Shown in pieces: positions 56,518 through 64,000 of a stretch of 64,000 bases of DNA. The notes beneath the pieces are model-generated. The model saw only the letters and a program-made list of their open reading frames with translations. It did not search any database and was not told where the DNA came from. The DNA is taken from contig JAURNW010000029.1 in assembly GCA_030829985.1 (NCBI GenBank), positions 1-64,000 on the forward strand, read 5' to 3'. This DNA comes from Gammaproteobacteria bacterium. GTDB taxonomy: Bacteria; Pseudomonadota; Gammaproteobacteria; Eutrophobiales; Eutrophobiaceae. A program made the position numbers and the translations under genes. The stretch's first letter is position 1. Each line of letters starts with the position of its first letter.

Positions 56518-57438
56518 ATGAACCAAATCGCCGATAATCAAATATGTATTTCTGATAATTCGAAACAGGTTATCGATTCATTTCTTGATGCTTTATGGAT
56601 GGAACGAGGTTTAAGTGAAAATACACTTTCCGCATACCGCAGTGACTTATATCAATTTTCAAAATGGTTGCAGCAAAACAAAATTATACTAATTCAAGTA
56701 GAAGCAAAAGATATACTCGCTTATCTTGCAACTTCAAAAAATGTATCAGCTAGAACGGTTGCTCGAAGATTATCCAGTCTGCGTCGCTTGTATGAATATT
56801 TATTAAGAGAAGATAAGGTAAAGCAAAACCCGGTTAGTAATGTTGATGCTCCAAGACTTGGGAGATCATTGCCCAAATCGCTTACTGAATCTGAAGTGGA
56901 AGAACTACTTGAAGCGCCAGACATTAATAACGCTTTAGGTGTTAGAGATAAAACCATGCTTGAGCTGCTTTACGCGACTGGTTTAAGAGTCTCTGAACTT
57001 GTTGGCTTAACTGTTCAACAGGTAAATCTTCGACAAGGGGTTGTGCGCGTAACTGGTAAGGGGAATAAAGAGCGGCTGGTGCCTTTAGGTGAAGAAGCTA
57101 ATTCCTGGCTCGAACAATATCTCAATTCGGCAAGAGGTGAGATTCTTAATCACGTTGGAACAGATGCCATGTTTCCCAGTAATCGTGGCAAAGCCATGAC
57201 GCGCCAGACTTTTTGGCACATAGTTAAACGTTACGCTATCGTAGCGGGAATCAAAAAGACATTGTCACCGCATATATTAAGACATGCTTTTGCTACACAT
57301 CTGATTAATCATGGTGCTGACCTGAGAGTTGTGCAGATGCTGTTAGGTCATAGTGATATTTCAACTACCCAAATATATACACATATAGCCAGAGAGCGTT
57401 TAAAAGACTTGCATGCTGAACATCATCCGAGAGGGTGA
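56518..57438 (+). CDS. xerD: Site-specific tyrosine recombinase XerD
   Basis: A 306-residue tyrosine recombinase. The N-terminal SAM-like domain (about 12-100) is followed by the catalytic domain with the Arg of ATGLRVSELVGLT, the HxxR of HILRHAFATHLINHG, and His/Tyr of LLGHSDISTTQIYTH. XerD acts with XerC at dif to resolve chromosome dimers; the overall pattern (start, LLGHSDISTTQIYTH) fits XerD rather than XerC. The ATG at 56518 is preferred to a TTG at 56512. It is 161 bases after rplS. Confidence 0.93.
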   Translation: MNQIADNQICISDNSKQVIDSFLDALWMERGLSENTLSAYRSDLYQFSKWLQQNKIILIQVEAKDILAYLATSKNVSARTVARRLSSLRRLYEYLLREDKVKQNPVSNVDAPRLGRSLPKSLTESEVEELLEAPDINNALGVRDKTMLELLYATGLRVSELVGLTVQQVNLRQGVVRVTGKGNKERLVPLGEEANSWLEQYLNSARGEILNHVGTDAMFPSNRGKAMTRQTFWHIVKRYAIVAGIKKTLSPHILRHAFATHLINHGADLRVVQMLLGHSDISTTQIYTHIARERLKDLHAEHHPRG

Positions 57439-57452
57439 TATAAAATAACGAT

Positions 57453-59234
57453 CTAGTGTTGTGGTAATACAGAATAGACTTCTTCCAGCGTAGTCAGACC
57501 GTCGGCAATTTTTTGTGCTCCTCCGATCTTTAATGCACGCATACCGCTTTTTAAAGCGACACCACGCAATATATCCAAATCGGTATTTGATGAAATATTC
57601 TCACGAATGGCCGCATTCATTTTTAATATTTCATAGATTGCAGTACGTCCCATGTAGCCTGTATGTCTACATTCATCGCAACCGACGGGTTTGTATATTT
57701 GGGGGGGCATTTTTAATTTATCTGGATTGGCAAATTCAATCCAGCTTTGTTTGTCTGTTGTGACGAGTTCCTTGCAATGAACACAGAGTGTTCTTAATAG
57801 TCTTTGCGCTATAACGCCTTGTATTGTTGCATTTAAAAGAAAAGGCTGCATACCAATATCTATAAGTCTTGTTATCGCTGAAGGCGCATCGTTGGTATGT
57901 AAACTGGATAAAACCAGGTGTCCCGTTAAAGCGGCCTGAATAGCAATATCTGCGGTTTCCCGGTCACGAATCTCGCCAATCATGATTATATCCGGATCTT
58001 GTCGTAATAAAGTTCTAACGCCCGAAGCAAAATCGACCCCAATCGATTGTTGTACCTGCATTTGATTAAACTGCGGGTCTACCATTTCAATAGGATCTTC
58101 AATCGTACAAATATTTATTTCTGGTCGGGCAATCTGGTTTAAGGTGGAATACAAGGTAGTCGTTTTCCCGGAACCTGTAGGCCCAGTGATTAAAATAATC
58201 CCATGTGGATTATTGACCATGTCATTCAGCTGTTCCTGGTCATGTTTAGTGAATCCCAGTTGCTTATAACTTTTTACGAGCATGTCAGGATCAAAGATTC
58301 TGATAACAAGTTTTTCGCCAAAGGTTGTTGGCATAGTTGATAGTCGCATTTCAACTTCTTTGCCGGAGGGTGTGATAGTTTTCACTCTGCCATCCTGGGG
58401 TCGGCGTCTGTCAGTAACATCCATGCGACCAAGCGATTTCAGGCGGCTGGTAATAGCCCCCATCAAGACAACTGGAAGTTCGTGTACGATATGTAAAACG
58501 CTGTCTATTCTGAAACGAATACGTCCTTTTTCACGTCGTGGTTCAAGATGGATGTCGCTGGCACGCTGTTCAAATGCAAATTGCAATAACCAATCGACAA
58601 TGCTAACGATATGTTGGTCGTTTGCATCAGGCTCACCCGCTTTGCCAACCTTAACCAGTTGTTCAAAATTCTGGATAAGCGCAATAGGTTCATCTTTCTT
58701 TTGTCTGACAGCACCGGAAATAGATTTGCTGACGCCATAAAACTCTATCAAGTATCGTTCAAGATCTCTGGGGTTGATTATCACGCGTTTAATCTTGAGA
58801 TTTGCTATACGTGATAATTCAGTTTCCCATGCACTGATAAAAGGTTCGCATGTTGCAATGGTGAGCTCTGAATTATTGACTTCTACAGGCAATATTTTAA
58901 GTTTTGCTGCATAGGCTTGTGAAACAACCGCCGTGATTTTCTGCACATCGATTTTCAGGGGGTCAATTCGTAGATACGTTTGGTTTACCTTTCCTGCTAA
59001 CCATTTGGTCAATGTTTCAAGGCTTAACGGGTAGCCTGGTTTTGTAGCGCTTTGCCAGCCTTGTTCCGCAATAGTGATAAGCGGGTGGACATGAATCCTG
59101 GACTGTTCAGTACTGAGACTAGACAACTGGGCCCGTTGTTGTTGATTTATTAGCGCATCTTTTTCCAATAAATCAAGGATATAACCAAGATCGAGTCTGG
59201 ACTCAGACATTTGTTTTTTAACAGGGCGATTCAT
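57453..59234 (-). CDS. GspE/PilB-type secretion ATPase, orphan
   Basis: A 593-residue AAA+ traffic ATPase of the type II secretion/type IV pilus family. An N-terminal MshEN-like domain (about 85-180) is followed by the ATPase core with Walker A GPTGSGKTTTLYS (about 345), the Asp box EDPIE, Walker B DIIMIGEIRD and the His box LHTND. A zinc motif is formed by CVHC and CDECRHTG near the C-terminus, a PilB/GspE trait. No pseudopilin, secretin or other secretion gene is nearby, so its partner system lies elsewhere. Flanked by xerD and dsbC. Confidence 0.9.
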   Translation of the reverse strand: MNRPVKKQMSESRLDLGYILDLLEKDALINQQQRAQLSSLSTEQSRIHVHPLITIAEQGWQSATKPGYPLSLETLTKWLAGKVNQTYLRIDPLKIDVQKITAVVSQAYAAKLKILPVEVNNSELTIATCEPFISAWETELSRIANLKIKRVIINPRDLERYLIEFYGVSKSISGAVRQKKDEPIALIQNFEQLVKVGKAGEPDANDQHIVSIVDWLLQFAFEQRASDIHLEPRREKGRIRFRIDSVLHIVHELPVVLMGAITSRLKSLGRMDVTDRRRPQDGRVKTITPSGKEVEMRLSTMPTTFGEKLVIRIFDPDMLVKSYKQLGFTKHDQEQLNDMVNNPHGIILITGPTGSGKTTTLYSTLNQIARPEINICTIEDPIEMVDPQFNQMQVQQSIGVDFASGVRTLLRQDPDIIMIGEIRDRETADIAIQAALTGHLVLSSLHTNDAPSAITRLIDIGMQPFLLNATIQGVIAQRLLRTLCVHCKELVTTDKQSWIEFANPDKLKMPPQIYKPVGCDECRHTGYMGRTAIYEILKMNAAIRENISSNTDLDILRGVALKSGMRALKIGGAQKIADGLTTLEEVYSVLPQH

Positions 59235-59427
59235 TCAGGCATTATCAGGATTCTTCAATATATTATTGCTGACTGTATCATGAAAAAAAGACACATCGAA
59301 CATTTACCATTGAAAAAAGCTTATTGCTAATTGGGAACAGAACAACTGTATAATGGTCTCAGATAACTAGTTGTAATATACAGTACTTTTTTGCGAGCAT
59401 ATCGTGTTACTTAATTCTGGAGATGAA

Positions 59428-60135
59428 ATGAAGTTTTGTAAGATTATATTGATAGGCCTATTTGCTTCTTTTTCTGTATTTGCGGAGGATGGGCTTGATG
59501 CTGAATTAAGTTCAGCCCTATCCAGAATATTGCCTGATGTTGAAATAGATAGCGTCCAGGCAACGCCGATTAAAGACTTGTATGAGATCGTTATCGATTC
59601 TGATGTCATTTATATTACTCGTGATGGTAATTATGTCATTAAAGGCGACATACTTGATATTGCTGGCCGCCGTAATTTGACTGACGATGTACGCGCTGAA
59701 TCCAGAGTTAAATTACTGGAAGGAATAAATAAAGAAGATTATATCGAGTTTGCATCACACAAGATGGAAGATGCAATTTATGTTTTTACGGATGTTGATT
59801 GTGGTTATTGCAGAAAATTACATCTTGATGTGCCTGAATTAAATTCAATGGGTATTACAGTACGTTATCTGGCTTATCCCAGGGCCGGGGTGCTATCAGC
59901 GGCTGGCAAGGAAATGAGTAATGTCTGGTGTGCCGATAACCGTCAGGCTGCATTAACAGCGGCAAAAAACAGAGAATCAATAGAGGCAAAGACTTGCGAT
60001 GATCCTGTTGCAGCACAATATGCTTTGGGACAAAAATTAGGCGTACGTGGGACACCGGCAATATATCTGGAAGATGGCAGAATGTTACCAGGCTATATGC
60101 CACCGAATGAAATTTTGAAACAGATTAAACAATAA
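59428..60135 (+). CDS. dsbC: Thiol:disulfide interchange protein DsbC
   Basis: A 235-residue periplasmic disulfide isomerase. A signal peptide (MKFCKIILIGLFASFSVFA) is followed by the N-terminal dimerisation domain and a thioredoxin-like domain with the CGYC active site in TDVDCGYCRKLH and the cis-proline loop RGTPAI. The ATG at 59428 with GGAG upstream is chosen; a GTG at 59404 would extend the signal peptide with polar residues. A TATAAT at 59349-59354 with weak TTGCTA (19-base spacing) is a candidate promoter. Confidence 0.94.
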   Translation: MKFCKIILIGLFASFSVFAEDGLDAELSSALSRILPDVEIDSVQATPIKDLYEIVIDSDVIYITRDGNYVIKGDILDIAGRRNLTDDVRAESRVKLLEGINKEDYIEFASHKMEDAIYVFTDVDCGYCRKLHLDVPELNSMGITVRYLAYPRAGVLSAAGKEMSNVWCADNRQAALTAAKNRESIEAKTCDDPVAAQYALGQKLGVRGTPAIYLEDGRMLPGYMPPNEILKQIKQ

Positions 60136-60150
60136 GTTTAAGTTGTTTGA

Positions 60151-60882
60151 TTACTTCTTATTAAAACCAAAGCCCTTGAGTGATTTTATGGTAGCTGTAG
60201 TGATTCGATTATCTTTTTCTTCGTTTATCACTTTCACAGGTAAAAAATTCAGATCATAGGCGCACCATAAAAAAGTTTTTCTTTTATTATTTAACTTTTG
60301 CCGGGAAAGTTTGACTGTTTTAAATTCTCCAAGTGGTGTTTTAATTGTTTCATCGCCTATACGTGTGAAAAAATACTGTTTTATCTTACCGCCGTCCGCG
60401 ATGATGTATTTTTCGGGCACAATTCCTGATTTAAGATCAGACATGATGGTCAGTTGATATAGCAGCTTATCCAATATCCCGGTTTCGGTCTCCATATGCC
60501 AGGTTGATTCATTTACACGGTTTATTATTTTTTCATAGTCCCAGTTAAACTGGATTTCAACATCTCGGTCTTTCTTTCCTCCTGTATGCTGATATTTATA
60601 GTTTAATGGTTTGAAACTGGAATTAATAAAAGCCCAATTACTTACCTCAAGAATGTGATCTTTTCTAAAGAAGGATATGAATCCGGTTGTTTTACTTTCT
60701 GAATGAAATACGTAATTACCATCATCTGCTTGATAGAATTGTCGGCTCATTAATCCTATTTTCGTTTTATTACTGTACAAGTCGTAATCGACTTCAAAAA
60801 AATCAGGGATTTCATTTTCTGCGACACAAAAAGTCGTATATAGCAGCAGGTAAAGCAAAAATAGATACTTTTTAAACAACAT
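60151..60882 (-). CDS. Exported DUF3108-family protein
   Basis: A 243-residue protein with a signal peptide (LFLLYLLLYTTFCVAEN). The mature part begins FFEVDYDLYSNKTKIG and contains the DUF3108 segments GNYVFHSESKTTGFISFF and the later QYFFTRIGDETIKTPLGEFKT with KVINEEKDNRITTATIKSL. It is expected to be an outer-membrane or periplasmic beta-sheet protein; no function is known. Convergent with dsbC and divergent from hldE. Confidence 0.82.
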   Translation of the reverse strand: MLFKKYLFLLYLLLYTTFCVAENEIPDFFEVDYDLYSNKTKIGLMSRQFYQADDGNYVFHSESKTTGFISFFRKDHILEVSNWAFINSSFKPLNYKYQHTGGKKDRDVEIQFNWDYEKIINRVNESTWHMETETGILDKLLYQLTIMSDLKSGIVPEKYIIADGGKIKQYFFTRIGDETIKTPLGEFKTVKLSRQKLNNKRKTFLWCAYDLNFLPVKVINEEKDNRITTATIKSLKGFGFNKK

Positions 60883-60952
60883 ATTGAATACTATGATAAT
60901 TATCGTGTGTTAAAATTCGTTGAATAGACCAAAATTTAGAGTAATTGTTGTA

Positions 60953-62380
60953 ATGCAAGAAATTGTTTTTAATCCTGATGTTCATACCAAAGTGTTAGTC
61001 GTGGGCGACATTATACTGGATCAATATATCTATGGTGAAACCAATCGGATCTCGCCCGAAGCGCCAGTTCCGGTAGTTCGCGTCACTAATACAGAAGAGA
61101 GACCAGGAGGAGCGGCTAATGTTGCAATTAATATTTCATCATTAGGTATCAATACTCAGTTATTAGGAATCACAGGTCAAGATGAGGCATCGAAAAGACT
61201 AGAAGATATTCTGAGCGAAAAAGGTGTTAAGTGTTGCTTTGTCCACAAAGATGGATATCCAACCATTACTAAACGCCGCGTATTAAGCCAACACCAACAA
61301 TTAATCAGACTTGATTACGAAGAAGAATCGACAATTTCTGCACCGGAAGATCTTGTTGAGCAGTATTTACAATTGCTTGAATCTGTTGATGTTGTTGTTT
61401 TATCAGACTATGCAAAAGGTAGTTTAAGTAATATTCAGACATTTATTAAACATGCTAGTGATAGAAATGTGACCGTATTAGTGGATCCAAAATCATCCGA
61501 TTTTAGTTGTTATAGGCATGCAAATATTCTTACGCCAAACCTGAAAGAACTCGAAGCAGTTGTGGGCAGTTGTAAAACCGATGAACAATTAATTAGCAAA
61601 GCAGAAGCGCTCAGGAATAATTTGCAGTTGAATGCTTTACTGGTAACCCGAGGTGAAAAGGGCATGACATTGTTACGTGCAAATGAACAGCCTTTGCATC
61701 TCAAAGCTGAAACGCATGAAGTTTATGACGTTACCGGCGCTGGAGATACTGTGATTGCTGTTTTAGCTGCGTCGATAGCTTCTGGCTATAAACTGGAACA
61801 AGCGACTTTTCTAGCGAATATTGCAGCAGGTCTGGTTGTTGAAAAACTAGGTGCGGCGACTGTCACGGTAGATGAACTAAATAGTGCAAGTATTGGCAGG
61901 TATCAATTGCCAGGTATGCTGGATAAACATTCCGCGTTGGACGTCATTAACCGCGCCAAGCGTAAAGGCGAGCAAATAGTGATGACTAATGGCTGTTTCG
62001 ATATCATACATGCGGGACATATTAATTATCTGATGCAGGCCAGAAAACTTGGTGACCGTTTGATTGTTGCGATTAATGATGATGATTCTGTTAGAAGATT
62101 GAAAGGTGATTCAAGACCTATAAATTCCATAAAAAACAGAATGGTCGTTTTAAATGCCCTGACCTGTGTTGATTGGGTTGTATCATTCGGTGAAGACACT
62201 CCCGAAGACTTGATAGCAATGCTTGAGCCGGACTTTCTGGTGAAAGGTGGTGATTACACTGAAGATCAGATTGCGGGAGCAGATCTGGTTAAAAAGCGGG
62301 GAGGTGAAGTGGTTATCCTTCCTTTTGAAGAAGGATGTTCAACATCAGCGATGCTTGAAAAAATAATTGAAAATAGCTAG
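60953..62380 (+). CDS. hldE: Bifunctional heptose-7-phosphate kinase/adenylyltransferase HldE
   Basis: A 475-residue fusion for LPS heptose synthesis. The ribokinase-type kinase (about 10-325) has VVGDIILDQYIYG, PGGAANVA and the DVTGAGDTVIA anion-hole motif. The nucleotidyltransferase (about 340-475) begins MTNGCFDIIHAGHINYL (HxGH). It makes ADP-D-glycero-beta-D-manno-heptose. The ATG at 60953 fits family starts; an earlier start at 60920 is a poor match. Eight bases before hldD. Confidence 0.96.
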   Translation: MQEIVFNPDVHTKVLVVGDIILDQYIYGETNRISPEAPVPVVRVTNTEERPGGAANVAINISSLGINTQLLGITGQDEASKRLEDILSEKGVKCCFVHKDGYPTITKRRVLSQHQQLIRLDYEEESTISAPEDLVEQYLQLLESVDVVVLSDYAKGSLSNIQTFIKHASDRNVTVLVDPKSSDFSCYRHANILTPNLKELEAVVGSCKTDEQLISKAEALRNNLQLNALLVTRGEKGMTLLRANEQPLHLKAETHEVYDVTGAGDTVIAVLAASIASGYKLEQATFLANIAAGLVVEKLGAATVTVDELNSASIGRYQLPGMLDKHSALDVINRAKRKGEQIVMTNGCFDIIHAGHINYLMQARKLGDRLIVAINDDDSVRRLKGDSRPINSIKNRMVVLNALTCVDWVVSFGEDTPEDLIAMLEPDFLVKGGDYTEDQIAGADLVKKRGGEVVILPFEEGCSTSAMLEKIIENS

Positions 62381-62388
62381 AGGCCAAC

Positions 62389-63336
62389 ATGATTGTCGTT
62401 ACTGGAGGTGCAGGTTTTATAGGTAGTCAACTCGTTTCAGGTTTAAACGGGATTGGTCGAGATGATGTGATTGTCGTTGATGATTTAACTGACGGCAAAA
62501 AATTTGTAAATTTGGCAGTTAACAAAATTGCTGATTATATTGATAAGGCAGATTTTAGACGTTTACTGGATAAACGTGATCCACTATGCGACAAAATTGA
62601 ATTTATATTTCATCAAGGAGCTTGTTCCACAACAACTGAATGGGACGGACAATACATGATGGATAATAATTACACCTACTCAAAGGAATTACTGCATTAC
62701 AGTCTGGAAAAATCAATTCCATTCGTTTATGCCTCCAGTGCCGCAGTCTATGGCGTCAATACCCGATTCCATGAAAAACCAGAAAATGAATCTCCTATAA
62801 ATGTTTATGGCTATTCAAAATTATTATTTGATAACTATGTCAGGAGGTTAATGCCTGATATGAAATCGCAGGTTATTGGCTTACGTTATTTCAATGTGTA
62901 CGGTTCTGGAGAAGCACATAAAAATAATATGGCGAGTGTTGTCTATCATTTTAATAATCAAATAAAAGAAAAAGGTCAATTAAGATTGTTTGAAGGCAGC
63001 CATGGTTATGCCAATGGTGAACAACTTCGTGACTTTGTTTTTGTGGATGATGTCATTAATGTTAATTTATGGTGTATGAAAAATCCGAATGTCTCAGGGA
63101 TATTTAACGTAGGCACTGGCAAAGCCAATAGCTTTAATGATGTTGCTAAAGCTGTCATCGAATGGCATGGAAGAGGAGAGATACATTATATTCCTTTTCC
63201 AGAGTCTTTAATGAACAGTTATCAAAGTTTTACCGAAGCGAATATCGATAACTTACGTTCTGTAGGTTATGGGCATGAATTTACCAGAATAAAAGACGGT
63301 ATTAATTCTTATCTGGACATTCTCAATTCAAATTGA
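62389..63336 (+). CDS. hldD: ADP-L-glycero-D-manno-heptose-6-epimerase
   Basis: A 315-residue extended SDR epimerase. The cofactor loop GGAGFIGSQL and HQGACSTTTEWDG, ASSAAVYG and YGYSKLLFDNYV (catalytic Tyr and Lys of YGYSK) are present. It makes the L,D-heptose donor for the LPS inner core. GAGG before the ATG. Follows hldE, then waaA. Confidence 0.96.
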   Translation: MIVVTGGAGFIGSQLVSGLNGIGRDDVIVVDDLTDGKKFVNLAVNKIADYIDKADFRRLLDKRDPLCDKIEFIFHQGACSTTTEWDGQYMMDNNYTYSKELLHYSLEKSIPFVYASSAAVYGVNTRFHEKPENESPINVYGYSKLLFDNYVRRLMPDMKSQVIGLRYFNVYGSGEAHKNNMASVVYHFNNQIKEKGQLRLFEGSHGYANGEQLRDFVFVDDVINVNLWCMKNPNVSGIFNVGTGKANSFNDVAKAVIEWHGRGEIHYIPFPESLMNSYQSFTEANIDNLRSVGYGHEFTRIKDGINSYLDILNSN

Positions 63337-63366
63337 GAAATTAATAAATAAAAGAAAATTCAAGAA

Positions 63367-64000
63367 TTGAGACATTTTTACACCTTTGTAATTTACTTGC
63401 TTGTGCCATTTGTTTTATTAAGGCTGTTTTGGTTAGGCACAAAAAACAGTGCTTATAGATTGAGATGGAGAGAAAGATTCGGTTTTATTAAATGGCGCAA
63501 AACAGATAAACCGGTAATCTGGATTCATGCAGTATCAGTTGGTGAAGTTAATGCCGCATCTCCCATTGTAAATCGATTACTTGAGCAATATCCGAATCAT
63601 TTATTATTAATGACGACAGTGACTCCTACCGGTGCGATTACTGTTGAGAAACATTTCGGTGAAGATGTCAGGCATCTATATCTGCCCTACGATTTGCCTA
63701 TTGCTGTTAATAGATTTCTCAAAATTGTTAAGCCAATTGTATTGATTACAATGGAAACAGAAATCTGGCCTAACCTCTATTATGCGTGCAAGCAGAAAGA
63801 GATTCCGGTGTTTATTATCAATGCGCGGTTAAGTAAAAAATCAGCAAAAAGATATCAGCTGGTTTCAAGCCTGATGAAGGATACGTTGAGTTTGGTGAAG
63901 ATTATCGCCGCACAAACCAGACAAGATGCTGAACGATTTATTAGTTTTGGTGCGTCACGCGAAAAGGTGTTTGTCACCGGCAACCTTAAGTTTGATATCA
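63367..64000 (+). CDS. waaA: 3-deoxy-D-manno-octulosonic acid transferase (5' part)
   Basis: The gene runs off the window end; about 211 codons are visible. A TTG at 63367 is the first usable start and gives the family opening RHFYTFVIYLLVPFVLLRLFW, a membrane anchor. Downstream are RERFGFIKW, IWIHAVSVGEVNAASP, MTTVTPTGA and ETEIWPNLY, all strong KdtA/WaaA motifs (GT-B Kdo transferase). It attaches Kdo to lipid A at the inner membrane. Follows hldD by 30 bases, same operon. Confidence 0.9.
   Translation, partial: MRHFYTFVIYLLVPFVLLRLFWLGTKNSAYRLRWRERFGFIKWRKTDKPVIWIHAVSVGEVNAASPIVNRLLEQYPNHLLLMTTVTPTGAITVEKHFGEDVRHLYLPYDLPIAVNRFLKIVKPIVLITMETEIWPNLYYACKQKEIPVFIINARLSKKSAKRYQLVSSLMKDTLSLVKIIAAQTRQDAERFISFGASREKVFVTGNLKFDI

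Noticed and set aside
58282-58740. 152-codon plus-strand ORF inside the GspE/PilB gene
   Set aside because: Antisense to a conserved ATPase core; composition is Ser/Arg-rich as expected for a shadow frame.

Overview
The window reads as chromosome of a moderately AT-rich, Gram-negative gammaproteobacterium. The evidence is gene order: surE-pcm-nlpD-rpoS, an initiator tRNA followed by rimP-nusA-infB-rbfA-truB-rpsO-pnp, rpsP-rimM-trmD-rplS, gloB/methyltransferase/rnhA/dnaQ, xerD near dsbC, and the heptose/Kdo genes hldE-hldD-waaA. I cannot name the genus. There is no prophage, CRISPR array or intact insertion sequence; nearly all genes are housekeeping genes with a thin layer of accessory ones.

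Layout. 1-5010: a four-step sigma-54 phosphorelay (NtrC-type regulator, lone HPt protein, CHASE-type hybrid kinase), followed by a consensus sigma-54 promoter in front of a short, broken ORF that looks like the N-terminus of an EpsB-type sugar transferase. 5000-7889: minus-strand run Pcm-like methyltransferase, rhodanese, TolC, isochorismatase-like hydrolase. 7941-9952: TPP riboswitch and thiC. 9997-14526: minus-strand run of glycosyltransferase, atypical phosphatase, nucleosidase-like protein, spore-photoproduct-lyase-like radical SAM protein and PutP. 14587-25096: SDR/CMD pair, apt, a Tag-like protein, greB, aas, mltD, gloB, methyltransferase, rnhA, dnaQ and a YjdF-type membrane protein. 25109-25350: a repeat-derived, MITE-like palindromic island. 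25398-32665: grxD, a PuuD-like membrane protein, argD-argF, surE-pcm-nlpD-rpoS and an Mth938-like protein. 32751-37143: adk, a lysine-rich histone-H1-like gene made of 27-bp repeats, mrcB and an LpoP-like lipoprotein. 37235-39768: a divergent AmmeMemoRadiSam pair. 39837-48653: initiator tRNA and the nusA/infB/pnp translation operon. 48806-57438: sigma/anti-sigma pair, peroxiredoxin-glutaredoxin, bile-acid-type transporter, ribosomal/tRNA genes, xerD. 57453-64000: orphan GspE/PilB ATPase, dsbC, a DUF3108 protein, hldE, hldD and the start of waaA.

Most worth a second look: the sigma-54 promoter that feeds an EpsB-like relic beside a complete sigma-54 phosphorelay; a histone-H1-like gene whose +1 frame stays open past an A9 tract; the AmmeMemoRadiSam pair with fused B and A domains; proteins that keep a fold but lack catalytic residues (SDR, Tag-like, Pcm-like); and an initiator tRNA with a U1-U72 mismatch. 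All calls rest on reading the sequence and on recalled family knowledge; no database search was possible.
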